Of a stretch of DNA of 64,000 nucleotides, positions 44,468 to 53,420 are shown piece after piece. The stretch comes from a bacterium. Lineage in GTDB: Bacteria > Actinomycetota > Acidimicrobiia > Spongiisociales > ZC4RG35. The translations under genes were made by a program, and so were the position numbers. The notes beneath the pieces were generated by a model that had not been told where the DNA came from, ran no database searches, and saw nothing but the letters and a program-made list of their open reading frames with translations. Location of the stretch: NCBI GenBank assembly GCA_028823995.1, contig JAPPFD010000007.1, positions 1 through 64,000 of the forward strand, in the 5' to 3' direction. Every line of letters starts with the position of its first letter. The first letter of the stretch is position 1.

Positions 44468-45912
44468 TGTCGCTCCGCTGGCGGATCATGGGTGCCATCG
44501 TCCTGGTCATCGTCCTCACCATCCTGATCGGAGTCGGCATCGGCTACTACACCACCCAGGCCCGCCTGGACGTGTTCGTGGACCGGATAGGCGAGGAAGA
44601 GGCTAACCGGCTGGCCCGGAATCTGAGCCGGGAATACACAGACGCCGGTGGTTGGCAGACGGTGGACGGGCCGCTCACCGAAGCCGGGTACATCTCCGGC
44701 GGACCCACGGTGAGAGAGGGACCCGAGACAGGTGAGCATGGGTCCTCCGAGTCGTTCCACCATAACCCGGTGCGAGTGGTGATCGTGGGCGCCGACGGCC
44801 GGGTGGTGGTGGACAACCTGTCCGAACTCTCGCCGGGAACCATGGCGCCGGAGTTGGACGGACGCAGCGTGACCCTCTTCGACTTGACTGCCAATCAACC
44901 GGTGGGCCGCCTCTACCTGGACGTGAACCAGGAGTTCCTCTCGACCGAGTCCCACGGGTTCCTCAGCACGATCTTGACCGTGAGCCTGATCGGCGGTCTG
45001 CTGACCGCAGGCGCCGGCATTCTGCTGGCCGCCTGGATGTCCAAGCGGATCACCGCGCCGGTGACAGCCTTGACGGAGGCAACCCAGGCGATCGCCCAGG
45101 GTGACACGACCCGCCTCCCCGTCACCTCATCGGACGAACTGGGGCGGATGAGCGCCGCCTTCAACCAGATGACCACCGCCCTGGAAACCCAGCGCAACCT
45201 CCGCAGGCGGCTCATCAACGACGTCTCGCATGAACTGAACACCCCGCTGAGCGTCATCCAACTGGAAGCGAAGGGACTCCGCGACGGGCTCCAGACGCCC
45301 GAGGACGCCTCGGAACACATCATCGGAGAGGTGGACCGCCTGCGCGGCCTGGTAACCGACCTGAACTGGCTTGCGGAGACCGACCACGGCGAGTTGAGGC
45401 TCACATTCCAACCGGGTTCGATCTGCGAACTGCTCACCACGGAGGTGGAGCGCTGGCAGCCACAGGCCCGGGCTCGACAGATCGAGTTGTCGCTCCGGGC
45501 ATCCGGTGACCTCCCGGACATGGACCTCGACCGGGTGCGCATCAGCCAGGCACTGGGAAACCTGGTGAGCAACGCCATCGGGAGCACCGATCCCGGTGGA
45601 AGCATCGGTATCTCGGCGGACTTGGAAGACGACGACTGGTTGGCCATCTCGGTAACCGATGACGGGATCGGGGTCGACCCCGCAGACCTTCCCAACCTGT
45701 TCGACCGCTTCTACCGCACCGACCAGTCCCGCAGTCGGGAAGCGGGCGGGACCGGCCTGGGACTGGCCATCACCCGGACCATCGTTGAGGCACACGGGGG
45801 CACGGTTTGGTTGGAAAGCGCCGGACCCGGACAGGGCGCCACGGTGAGTATCCGCCTTCCCCTCCCTTCCGCCCAGGGCAGCATTGCGTCGCCGCCCCCG
45901 GACCCGAGTTGA
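44467..45912 (+). CDS. sensor histidine kinase
   Basis: 481 residues. Membrane helix 1 (8-28), an extracytoplasmic sensor of about 130 residues, helix 2 (about 167-190), HAMP (to about 245), HisKA with phospho-His in DVSHELNTPL, and an HATPase domain (NLVSNAIGST, DDGIGVDPAD, GTGLGLAI). The sensor loop contains a run, GEHGSSESFHHN (89-100), that resembles the GEHGSES runs of the neighbouring lipoprotein. This is suggestive of a shared ligand, such as a metal ion. It starts within the response regulator's stop codon. Confidence 0.93.
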   Translation: MSLRWRIMGAIVLVIVLTILIGVGIGYYTTQARLDVFVDRIGEEEANRLARNLSREYTDAGGWQTVDGPLTEAGYISGGPTVREGPETGEHGSSESFHHNPVRVVIVGADGRVVVDNLSELSPGTMAPELDGRSVTLFDLTANQPVGRLYLDVNQEFLSTESHGFLSTILTVSLIGGLLTAGAGILLAAWMSKRITAPVTALTEATQAIAQGDTTRLPVTSSDELGRMSAAFNQMTTALETQRNLRRRLINDVSHELNTPLSVIQLEAKGLRDGLQTPEDASEHIIGEVDRLRGLVTDLNWLAETDHGELRLTFQPGSICELLTTEVERWQPQARARQIELSLRASGDLPDMDLDRVRISQALGNLVSNAIGSTDPGGSIGISADLEDDDWLAISVTDDGIGVDPADLPNLFDRFYRTDQSRSREAGGTGLGLAITRTIVEAHGGTVWLESAGPGQGATVSIRLPLPSAQGSIASPPPDPS

Positions 45913-46023
45913 TCCCCGCGGCCGATAGGGCTACGCCTACGACGAACATAACTCCTAATCTCCCAAGCTTGTGCGGCGAAAAATGTCCGGAAGCAGCCAA
46001 GCCCGCCATGGTCTCGTTCTGAA

Positions 46024-47790
46024 ATGACCGTCGAAGGGTTCATCGTGCTGGGAATCCTGATCGGGATCGTGGCCTTGTTCGTCTCCGAGAAGTACCCCCT
46101 GGACATTGTGGCCATGCTGGGTCTCGGAGTGCTGCTGGTTCTCGGCCTGGTAACGCCCCAGGAGGGGTTCTCGGGCTTCAGCAACCCGGCCACACTCACG
46201 GTGGCCGCCATGTTCATCCTCAGCGCCGGTCTGCAGAGAACCGGCGCCACCACCACGGTGGGCCGGCTCATGGTGCGCTTCAGCCGCAATCACTTCACCG
46301 CGCTGGTGGTGATCATGGTGACGGTCACCGTCATGTCGGCCTTCGTCAACAACACCGCGGCGGTGGCCGTGTTCATCCCCCTGGTCACCATCCTGGCCGG
46401 CCGGCGAAAGCTGTCCGCCTCGAAACTGCTGATCCCCCTCTCCTACGCCTCCCAGTTCGGCGGGGTCTGCACTCTCATCGGGACCTCCACCAATCTGCTG
46501 GTCAGTTCCATCTCCGAAGAAGCCGGCTACGGAGCGTTCACCATGTTCGAATTCAGTCGCATGGGCCTGGTGCTGTTCGTGGCGGGGGTGGCCTTCTTTC
46601 TTCTGTTCGGACGATGGCTGCTGCCCGACCGCCGGACACCGGAACTGGCCACCGCCTACCAACTTGGCGAGTACATAACCGAACTGAGGGTGCGACAGGG
46701 TTCCCCCCTGGTGGGCAAGTCGGTACTGGAGAGCAGGCTCGGGGAGGATCACGACATCACTGTCCTGCGGGTCCTCGACACCGGAGAGGACGGATGGGCG
46801 CCGTTGAGGCGGACCCTCCAACCCGACGACGTCCTGCTGGTCCGCGGTTCGCTGACCGATCTGATCCGTCTCCGGGGGACCATGGGCCTGCGAATCAACG
46901 CCGACTTCGAACTTCGCGACGAGACCCTGCAGACCGAGGACCTGCGCCTCGTCCAAGCGCTGGTGGCGCCCGATTCGGGGCTCATCGGTCACACCCTCAA
47001 GGAGGTCGACTTCCGCAATCGCTACCGGGCCCTGGTGCTGGGCATCCGACGCCGGGGCAAGACGACCAACAAGAAGCTCAGTTCGGTCAAGCTCGGCCTG
47101 GGGGACGCCCTGCTGCTGCAGGCGCACGAAGCCGAGATACGGGAACTGCGGAGCGGCGACGACCTCATCATTCTCAACGAGGTGCCGGGCAGCCTCCTAC
47201 GCCACAAGGCGCCCCTCGCCATCGGGATCCTCGTGACGGTAGTGGGACTGGCCGCCTTCGACCTCGTCCCGATCCTGGTGGCCGCCCTGCTCGGCAGCGT
47301 AGCCCTGGTGATGACCCGGGTGCTGCGGCCGGAGGACGTCTACCGGGCGATCAACTGGCAGGTGATCTTCCTGCTGGCCGGGGTGCTTCCCCTGGGCGTG
47401 GCCATGCATACCAGCGGAGCGGCCGGCTGGCTCGCCGAGCAGACGGTGGCGTTGGTGGGAGACATGGGTCCGGTGGCCGTCCTGGCGGCCTTCTACCTGC
47501 TGACCGCCATCATGACCGAAACCATGAGCAACGCCGCGGCGGCGGTGCTGCTGGCGCCGATAGCCATCTCAACCGCCGAGCAAATCGGCGCCGATCCCCG
47601 GCCCTTCCTGATGGCGATAACCTTCGCCGCCTCCACCGGGTTCTCCACCCCGGTCGGCTACCAGACCAACACCATGATCTACATCCCGGGGGGATACAGG
47701 TACACCGACTTCCTGCGGGCCGGGATGCCCCTCAACCTCATATTCTGCATCCTGTCGGTCATCTTCATCCCCCGCTTCTGGGCGTTCTGA
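46024..47790 (+). CDS. SLC13/DASS-type transporter with two RCK_C (TrkA-C) domains
   Basis: 588 residues. Two membrane halves (1-195 and about 395-588) flank a soluble middle with two RCK_C-like domains (LRVRQGSPLVGKSVLES..., and DSGLIGHTLKEVDFRNRY...). The symporter signature segments ...VNNTAAVAVFIPLV and GTSTNLLVSSIS, plus AIMTETMSNAAAAVLLAPIA, are typical of divalent anion:sodium symporters. Substrates could be sulfate, phosphate or dicarboxylates. RCK_C domains usually regulate by small ligand binding. It stands alone, about 110 bases after the kinase gene. Confidence 0.88.
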   Translation: MTVEGFIVLGILIGIVALFVSEKYPLDIVAMLGLGVLLVLGLVTPQEGFSGFSNPATLTVAAMFILSAGLQRTGATTTVGRLMVRFSRNHFTALVVIMVTVTVMSAFVNNTAAVAVFIPLVTILAGRRKLSASKLLIPLSYASQFGGVCTLIGTSTNLLVSSISEEAGYGAFTMFEFSRMGLVLFVAGVAFFLLFGRWLLPDRRTPELATAYQLGEYITELRVRQGSPLVGKSVLESRLGEDHDITVLRVLDTGEDGWAPLRRTLQPDDVLLVRGSLTDLIRLRGTMGLRINADFELRDETLQTEDLRLVQALVAPDSGLIGHTLKEVDFRNRYRALVLGIRRRGKTTNKKLSSVKLGLGDALLLQAHEAEIRELRSGDDLIILNEVPGSLLRHKAPLAIGILVTVVGLAAFDLVPILVAALLGSVALVMTRVLRPEDVYRAINWQVIFLLAGVLPLGVAMHTSGAAGWLAEQTVALVGDMGPVAVLAAFYLLTAIMTETMSNAAAAVLLAPIAISTAEQIGADPRPFLMAITFAASTGFSTPVGYQTNTMIYIPGGYRYTDFLRAGMPLNLIFCILSVIFIPRFWAF

Positions 47791-47860
47791 AAAGTCGCGA
47801 AATTCTCGACCCCTATTTCGGGAACCCTCCCCCGCCACCGGGTAACATTCGCGGGCCGTG

Positions 47861-48874
47861 ATGCCTACTCCTGGTACAAGTTCGCGCTCTTTGGGCTTCC
47901 TGGGACCTGCCGGCACCTTCACCGAGGAGGCGCTGGTCACCCGCAAAAACCTGGCCGAGATGCGCCGCCAACCGTTCAACTCGATGATGCAGGTACTGAA
48001 GGCTGTGGAGTCCGGCACGGTGGATCTCGGGTTCGTCCCGATCGAAAACATGATCGAGGGGGCCGTCACCTCCAGCATCGATACCCTTGCCTTCGGAACC
48101 GGCCTGTTGATCCAGTACGAGGTGACAATGGATGTCCGGCTCACGCTGATGGCGCTTCCGGGCGCGGATCTCGACAGCGTCAAGTACCTCCGTTCCTACC
48201 CCGTGGCTTATGCTCAGTGCAGTCGGTACCTTACGCGGCGGCTGCCCGACGTCGTGATGGTTGCGGCGAACTCGACGGCCGCGGCCGCCCGTGACCTGGC
48301 CGCCCGGGGGGACTTGGACACGGTGGTGATCGCACCGCAGAGAGCCGCCGATGTCTACGGCCTAGAGGTGCTGGCGGTGGATATAGAGGACCGGCCCGGC
48401 AACAAGACGCGTTTCCTGCTGGTCGGCCGCGATACCGTTCCGCCGCCGACCGGACAGGACAAGACGAGCCTGGTCGTGTATCAGCGCGCCGACGCACCAG
48501 GGTCGCTGGTGGGGATCCTGGGCGAGTTCGTTGCCAGGTCCATCAACATCACCAGCCTGCAGAGCCGCCCGACCAAGGCCGGCCTCGGAAGCTATTGCTT
48601 CCTCATCGACTGCGAGGGTCACATAATGGACGAACGGTTGGGCGATGCGCTACGCAACCTCCAGATGCGCGCGGCCAGCGTCAAGTTCCTCGGTTCCTAT
48701 CCGGCGGATTCTGTCAGCCATGTGCGGGGTCCGGCCAACCGGGCAGAGCGCGAAGATGTGGATGCTTCCTACGTGGACGATGAAGGATACTTGTTGTTGG
48801 CGGGCGTTCCGGACCAGACGAGCCGTGACCAAGCTGATGCTTGGCTCGCCAACGTACGCTCCAGAGTCGTTTGA
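47861..48874 (+). CDS. pheA: prephenate dehydratase
   Basis: 337 residues from ATG 47861 (a GTG three bases upstream is equally usable). The PDT domain has LGFLGPAGTFTEEAL, IENMIEGAV and the catalytic-region motif GNKTRF at about 186-191. An ACT domain follows (APGSLVGILGEFVARSINITSLQSRP), usually binding phenylalanine for feedback control. It lacks a chorismate mutase domain. It catalyses prephenate to phenylpyruvate. The last 60 residues extend past the ACT domain. No other aromatic amino-acid gene is adjacent. Confidence 0.92.
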   Translation: MPTPGTSSRSLGFLGPAGTFTEEALVTRKNLAEMRRQPFNSMMQVLKAVESGTVDLGFVPIENMIEGAVTSSIDTLAFGTGLLIQYEVTMDVRLTLMALPGADLDSVKYLRSYPVAYAQCSRYLTRRLPDVVMVAANSTAAAARDLAARGDLDTVVIAPQRAADVYGLEVLAVDIEDRPGNKTRFLLVGRDTVPPPTGQDKTSLVVYQRADAPGSLVGILGEFVARSINITSLQSRPTKAGLGSYCFLIDCEGHIMDERLGDALRNLQMRAASVKFLGSYPADSVSHVRGPANRAEREDVDASYVDDEGYLLLAGVPDQTSRDQADAWLANVRSRVV

Positions 48875-49389
48875 TTTGATTTGGGTGACCACCGCGTCAG
48901 CCTCAGTTTTTTCACAACTCCTGGCGCAAAACCTACGACAGGCGTCGCCGCAACACTGCCACGGGACACCCCGTTTTCAGGCCGGGCGCCGCGTAGCAAT
49001 CAGTGTGAATGCGGCGGATGGCTCCCACCGGGAGCCTCAGGGCCCTGTCAACATCCCGGTTGTCCCGGGTGCCCGCAGCAGCGGCTCCGGGTGGAGATCT
49101 TGATCCACGCATTCCGCAAGGCCATTCCCACCCGAGCATGCCATGGCCCAGGGACTGTCCGCAACATCTTCAGGGACCTCCAAATTGAACGGAGCATGGG
49201 CGGGCAGTGTATCAGTTGGAGACGCTCACCGGGACATGATGCCCGACCTCTTGCCCCACCGTGTCGACATAGGCCCGGCGATGACCTCCGGAGGTTTCCA
49301 ACCGGAGATGTCTGATGTTCAGCCAGTGGATCGGGGCGCCATTCAAATACCCCGGAATGCATCGGGCCCCGACTTAGCATCGGAGCGCA
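48875..49389. other. long gene-free stretch after pheA
   Basis: About 515 bases in which neither strand shows a supported gene; the readings on both strands lack codon structure and known motifs. The plus-strand reading from 49143 has no credible ribosome site. A decayed gene is possible but nothing recognisable is left. Confidence 0.45.
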
Positions 49390-49521
49390 GTGGGCGGCAA
49401 CAGCACTTTGTTGCAGGAAATTCAGTACCGGTTGAACGGAGTTCAGGACCGGAGGGATCTGGTCAACCAATACGAGTCGCCCTCCACTGTCGAAGAGATC
49501 TTGGCCCTCCTCTCCTCCTAG
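49390..49521 (+). CDS. possible 43-aa small protein
   Basis: GTG 49390, preceded by GGAG five bases upstream, opens a frame ending at TAG 49521. The product (STLLQEIQYRLNGVQDRRDL then VEEILALLSS) looks like a real amphipathic helical peptide with even composition, unlike the surrounding sequence. It may also be the tail of a decayed gene. It sits just upstream of the Fur-like palindrome. Low confidence. Confidence 0.3.
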   Translation: MGGNSTLLQEIQYRLNGVQDRRDLVNQYESPSTVEEILALLSS

Positions 49522-49522
49522 G

Positions 49523-49545
49523 TAGTGATTATCATTATTACTTAA
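49523..49545. promoter_or_regulatory. Fur/Zur-like AT-rich palindrome
   Basis: GTGATTATCATTATTAC (from 49525) reads on the other strand as GTAATAATGATAATCAC, an imperfect 7-1-7 palindrome with 12 of 16 matched positions and TGATAATxATTATCA character. Such sites are bound by Fur-family metal regulators. It stands out in a GC-rich region, about 20-40 bases before the GTG at 49565. Confidence 0.5.
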
Positions 49546-49564
49546 CGCCCCTTGGAGAAACATC

Positions 49565-49996
49565 GTGAGGTACTTGAAACTGGCGGCCAGCGTCTACCTG
49601 GCGGTGATGGCCGGGTGGGTGATAGTGCACTTCTTCGGGCACACGTTCGGCGAGGACCACCCGGAAGAGTCTGTGACCGAGGCAGACGAACGACTCGCAA
49701 CCCTCGATGCCTTCATGGCTCTGGCATTCCTGGTGACGTCGATCACCGCCTACCAGGCCGTCAGGCAGGCAGCGAAACAGTCCCCACCCGCGCCGGGTTG
49801 GTTCGGGTCCAACCTCTTCTTCTACTTCACGGTCCTAGTGGCCATCCCCTTCTTCGCCAACTGGTTCGCTTCTATGGGACACACCGACGACGGGCTGTTG
49901 TGGATCTATGTGGAGACCTTGGGACCGGTGACCTGGGGAATCCAGGCTGTCCGGCTGTGGCGCAGCGCCAGGACGGCCGAACGAGTATCCGCCTGA
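49565..49996 (+). CDS. small membrane protein under a Fur-like site
   Basis: 143 residues, GTG start, with GGAG upstream. It has four hydrophobic segments (4-24, 48-65, 82-102 and 109-130). Loops carry His (HFFGHTFGEDHPEES and GHTDDG), which may bind metal. I do not recognise the family. The Fur/Zur-like palindrome just upstream suggests metal-dependent control. It converges with the Rieske oxygenase operon, whose last gene stops 22 bases beyond. Confidence 0.62.
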   Translation: MRYLKLAASVYLAVMAGWVIVHFFGHTFGEDHPEESVTEADERLATLDAFMALAFLVTSITAYQAVRQAAKQSPPAPGWFGSNLFFYFTVLVAIPFFANWFASMGHTDDGLLWIYVETLGPVTWGIQAVRLWRSARTAERVSA

Positions 49997-50017
49997 CCAA
50001 ACCGGGCCTCGGTCCTG

Positions 50018-51094
50018 TCAGTCGTATTCCACGGTGACCCGGGGGGCGGTGGGAAGGGCCTGACAGGTGAGTATCACGCCGCGGGCTATCTCGGCGTCGG
50101 TGAGGGCCATCCGCGCCCGCAGGTGAACCGAGCCGTCCCGCAGGCGAGCCCGGCAGGCCCCGCAGACGCCCGACTCACATGAGTAGGGGGCCATGCCACC
50201 GGAGGCCCGGACGGCCTCCAGGATGGTTTGACCCGAGGCGGCGGGCACCGACCGCGCTTGCCCGCCCAGCAGCACGGTCATCGCCGCCGACACGCCGGGA
50301 ACCGAGTCGTCCGGCGGCGTCACGGGCAGGAAATTCTCGGTGTGGATTCGTTCCTCGGGCACGTCCATCCCTGCCAGCGCCGATCCGACCACGGCGTTCA
50401 TGTCACCCGGCCCGCACACGTAGTAGCCGGTGTCCTGGGCATAGGGAGGATGTGTCTCGATGAACTCGACGACCCTCTTCGCGTTGATCCTGCCTCGCCG
50501 CCAAGGCCTCAACGAAGAGTTCCGGGAAGGAGACGACAGGACGTGTCTCACCGTCAGGCGGCCTGTCGAATCCTCCTCCAGCCGGGAAAGGTCCTCTGAG
50601 AAGATGACGGAGTCGGCGTCTCGGTTGCCGTAGAGGAGAAACACCGCAGAGTGCGGCTCCGCAACCAGTACCGAGCCCAGCATGGAGTACAGGGGGGTGA
50701 TCCCGCTGCCCGCGCCGAACAGGTACAGGGTCCGGCGTCGTCGGGCGTCCGGGTCCAGGCAGAACCCCCCGAAGGGCGGCATCACGTCCAGGACGTCGCC
50801 GGGCATCACGTTCCTGTTGATGTGGCTGGAGACCAGCCCGCCGCGGACTCGCTTGACGGTCACTCGCAGCGGTCCGCCTCCGAACGGGGACTCCGAAATC
50901 GTGTAGGGGCGTCGCCTCTCGAGACCCTCGAGGCGAAAACGCAAAGTCAGGTGCTGGCCGGGCCTCCAGCCGAATGTCTCGGTGAGGGGCGGGGGTACAT
51001 GGAAGGACACGCTGGTGGCGTCCCTCGTCTCGGCCCGGGTATGCAATACCCGGAGGCGGTGGAACTCCCCTTTCACCGACTCCCTTCCACCCAT
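50018..51094 (-). CDS. oxygenase reductase: FAD/NAD domain with C-terminal [2Fe-2S] ferredoxin
   Basis: 358 residues from ATG 51094, overlapping the oxygenase gene by 22 bases (a downstream GTG at VKGEFHR is also possible). FAD-binding RRPYTISESPFGG, NAD-binding LYLFGAGSGITPLYSML, and CGPGDMNAVV near residue 225 are of the ferredoxin-reductase type. The C-terminus has a plant-type [2Fe-2S] motif C-x4-C-x2-C...C (CESGVCGACRARL and a later Cys in ILTCQ). It supplies electrons from NAD(P)H to the Rieske oxygenase. Confidence 0.9.
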   Translation of the reverse strand: MGGRESVKGEFHRLRVLHTRAETRDATSVSFHVPPPLTETFGWRPGQHLTLRFRLEGLERRRPYTISESPFGGGPLRVTVKRVRGGLVSSHINRNVMPGDVLDVMPPFGGFCLDPDARRRRTLYLFGAGSGITPLYSMLGSVLVAEPHSAVFLLYGNRDADSVIFSEDLSRLEEDSTGRLTVRHVLSSPSRNSSLRPWRRGRINAKRVVEFIETHPPYAQDTGYYVCGPGDMNAVVGSALAGMDVPEERIHTENFLPVTPPDDSVPGVSAAMTVLLGGQARSVPAASGQTILEAVRASGGMAPYSCESGVCGACRARLRDGSVHLRARMALTDAEIARGVILTCQALPTAPRVTVEYD

Positions 51095-52221
51095 TCGCGT
51101 ACCAACTCCTGGTGCCGCCGCACCCCCTCCTCGCCCCTGATGGAGGAGGGACCGTGCTGGAAATACGGGCTGTGCAGGGAACGCTGCTGCTGTTCGCAGG
51201 CGTAGATGTCCTCGGCGGTGAAGTCGCCGGAGGCCATGGGGTCGGAGGCGTCCCCCTTGTACTTGGCGCCGGTGTTCTTGGCCCAGAAGCCATAGGACCG
51301 GATGGACTGGCGCATGAACGCCCACGACGAGGCGTCCGCCACCCTGGTCCGGTTCAACACGCGGGTCCGGCCGGGCGCCAGCGGGGTCACGTGGAACACC
51401 GGCCACGAACTCTCCGTCTCCACCAGTCCGATTCCCGGGAACAGCATCGGCACCCACGCTCCCAACCGGTCGGGCGGCACGATCAGGGGATACGGCGCGT
51501 TCTTCTCCGCGTTCTCGGCGTACTCGGGGGCCAGGGGCTCGTAGAAGGCGAAGTGCGGGCCCACGAAGCCCGCCTCGATGCGGGAGTGGTCGTACATCGC
51601 CAGGGTGCCCGAGTGCAGGTGCCCCAGGTGGTAGCCGTCTATGTAGTTCTCCACCACGATCTTCCAGTTGGCTGCCACCTCGTACTCCGTGCGGCCCTTT
51701 TCGTACTCCACCAGGCGGTCCACGTCGTGAGGCCCGAGATGCGGCTCCACCTCCCCGAACCAGTCCATGATCGAACCGGCATGCTCGTCGGGATGCACCC
51801 ACAGCATCCCGCGCCACAGGTCGACGGAGGCCTTCTTCAGCCCCAGGCAGGCCATGTCCAGGTCACCGAACTCCCGCTCCCGGCTCGGCACGGAGATGAG
51901 ACTCCCCTCCAGGTCGTAGGTCCAGTCGTGGTAGGGGCAGACGATGGCTCGCTGGACGTTCCCCACCGCCCGCAGCAGTTGCGTCCCCCGGTGGCGGCAG
52001 ATGTTGTGGAAGGCCCTGAGCCGGCGGTCCCGTCCCATCACGATGAAGATGTTGTTGAGCCCCGCCTGCACCGACGCGTACTGGCCCGGCTCACTGACGT
52101 CCCCCGGCAAACCGGCAAACGCCCAGGTCCGGGAGAAGATGGCTTCCTGCTCCCGGTCGAACCACTCCTGCGACGTGTAAGCCTCCACCGGGAGGACGGG
52201 CATCCCGCGCCGGCTATCCAC
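51073..52221 (-). CDS. Rieske-type ring-hydroxylating/demethylating oxygenase, alpha subunit
   Basis: 382 residues from a GTG at 52221 with GGGAGG five bases upstream; ATG 52203 is an alternative. Rieske motif CRHRG...CPYHDW lies near residues 75-97. The mononuclear iron site is ENYIDGYHLGHLHSG (two His) with a later Asp expected. The overall form resembles oxygenases acting on quaternary amines (glycine betaine, carnitine, stachydrine) more than on aromatics. It overlaps the small membrane protein gene by eight bases and the reductase gene by 22 bases. It works with the downstream reductase. Confidence 0.9.
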   Translation of the reverse strand: MDSRRGMPVLPVEAYTSQEWFDREQEAIFSRTWAFAGLPGDVSEPGQYASVQAGLNNIFIVMGRDRRLRAFHNICRHRGTQLLRAVGNVQRAIVCPYHDWTYDLEGSLISVPSREREFGDLDMACLGLKKASVDLWRGMLWVHPDEHAGSIMDWFGEVEPHLGPHDVDRLVEYEKGRTEYEVAANWKIVVENYIDGYHLGHLHSGTLAMYDHSRIEAGFVGPHFAFYEPLAPEYAENAEKNAPYPLIVPPDRLGAWVPMLFPGIGLVETESSWPVFHVTPLAPGRTRVLNRTRVADASSWAFMRQSIRSYGFWAKNTGAKYKGDASDPMASGDFTAEDIYACEQQQRSLHSPYFQHGPSSIRGEEGVRRHQELVREWVEGSR

Positions 52222-52486
52222 CTGTTCCTCCCAGCCATGCGTCGACCCCTGGGAAGAGATCGGTGACGACAACCAACACCGCCAGGATGAACCACATGGC
52301 GGTGACCGACCAGAAAAGGGCAGGGTTCCCGTCCCTCCGGACGGTCTGCACCAAGAACGCCTCTCCCGCTCCCCAGGATTGAACCGCCCAGTAGAGGTAC
52401 AAAGCGCCCCAAACCCAGTACCACTCGAACCAGGTGGCCACCACCAGGACGACCAGGCTCACCACCGTCGGCAGCTTGGACGTCAC
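52214..52486 (-). CDS. small membrane protein of the Rieske oxygenase operon
   Basis: 90 residues from a GTG at 52486 that overlaps the previous stop (GTGA). An ATG at 52507 would add seven residues. It has two or three hydrophobic segments (PTVVSLVVLVVATWFEWYWVWGALYLYW, then FWSVTAMWFILAVLVVVTDLF), rich in Trp. The family is not recognised. The overlaps on both sides make co-translation with the oxygenase likely, perhaps to hold the system at the membrane. Confidence 0.6.
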   Translation of the reverse strand: MTSKLPTVVSLVVLVVATWFEWYWVWGALYLYWAVQSWGAGEAFLVQTVRRDGNPALFWSVTAMWFILAVLVVVTDLFPGVDAWLGGTGG

Positions 52487-53268
52487 AGTGTGTCGAACCC
52501 ATGCCATCCGGGGATGGCGGCCGCTTGGCGGACCCACGTCTCCAACCGGGCCTCGTCGAACTCGCCCTGGCGGATGTTGACCCACCGCGAGTCGGGGTCC
52601 TTGCCCGACAGGGGCGGGCGGGGATCCAACGACGCGCCCTGGAAGAAGGTCACCTTCACATGCCGGGTGAAGACATGGCAGTTGAGGAACCACCCCTGTC
52701 CCTCGACGCCGTAGAAGGGCGAGTTCCACCTCACCGCTTTGCAAACCTCGGGAACAGTGCGCTCAATCAGGTCGTCGAGACGGCGTCCCACCTCGCTCTT
52801 CCAGCCCGGCATGGCGGCGATGTAGGCCTGCACGGGAGCGTCGCCGTCACCCTTGGCGATCTGAGGGTTCCCGCCCGACAGCAGGACCGGCTTGGCCGGG
52901 CCGGTGGTGTTGTAGTCCACCGCCTCCCGCACGAGGGCCCCGAACGCGGCTGGGTCGATCGTGTCTCCCTCGAAGAGGTCTATCGCCCGCTTGGTGCTCG
53001 CGTTCAATCCGGCGTTGAAAAACCCCATCGGATCGGCCAGTTCGGCGCCGTGAGCGAACGTGACCCTGACCTTGTCCTTGAAGGCATTGGCCACGGCGAC
53101 CACCCCCTGATGGGACCAGGTGGGGACTCCCATCCACTTCCACTCCTCCACCACCTCGGGATGGGCCTTGAGGAACATCCGACGGACCTCGCTCAGCATC
53201 TCCCCCCTCCAGTCATCCAGTTCCGCGATCCTCTCATCGATCCTTTTGGATGCGCTCGAGCGACTCAT
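52483..53268 (-). CDS. double DUF1801 (YdhG-like) protein
   Basis: 261 residues from MSRSSAS at 53268. Two DUF1801-like domains are visible: residues 8-105 (IDERIAELDDWRGEMLSEVRRMFLKAHPEV... EWKWMGVPTW) and 130-245 (YIAAMPGWKSEVGRRLDDLIERTVPEVCKAVRWNSPFYG). The family is small and of unknown function, related to iron-sulfur or lipid-binding scaffolds by structure only. It is the first gene on the oxygenase strand. Its tie to the oxygenase may be accidental. Confidence 0.8.
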   Translation of the reverse strand: MSRSSASKRIDERIAELDDWRGEMLSEVRRMFLKAHPEVVEEWKWMGVPTWSHQGVVAVANAFKDKVRVTFAHGAELADPMGFFNAGLNASTKRAIDLFEGDTIDPAAFGALVREAVDYNTTGPAKPVLLSGGNPQIAKGDGDAPVQAYIAAMPGWKSEVGRRLDDLIERTVPEVCKAVRWNSPFYGVEGQGWFLNCHVFTRHVKVTFFQGASLDPRPPLSGKDPDSRWVNIRQGEFDEARLETWVRQAAAIPGWHGFDTL

Positions 53269-53420
53269 CCTAAGTAGCGTAACCTGCCGCTTCACATTCG
53301 AGGTGAACGCCCCCGCCCAGGCACCGCAGGTCGGGGCGGCCTAAAATGGCACAAGCCCGGGCTGAATGCTGCTCAGAAACGGCCTGATTGGCTGACATCC
53401 GTGCACGGTGCTTGAACGAT

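Noticed and set aside
49143..49568. 141-residue plus-strand frame in the gene-poor stretch
   Set aside because: No ribosome site, no domain, and it overlaps the more protein-like 43-aa frame and the Fur-like site.
51112..52266. 384-residue plus-strand frame
   Set aside because: Antisense to the Rieske oxygenase, which has complete cluster and iron-site motifs.
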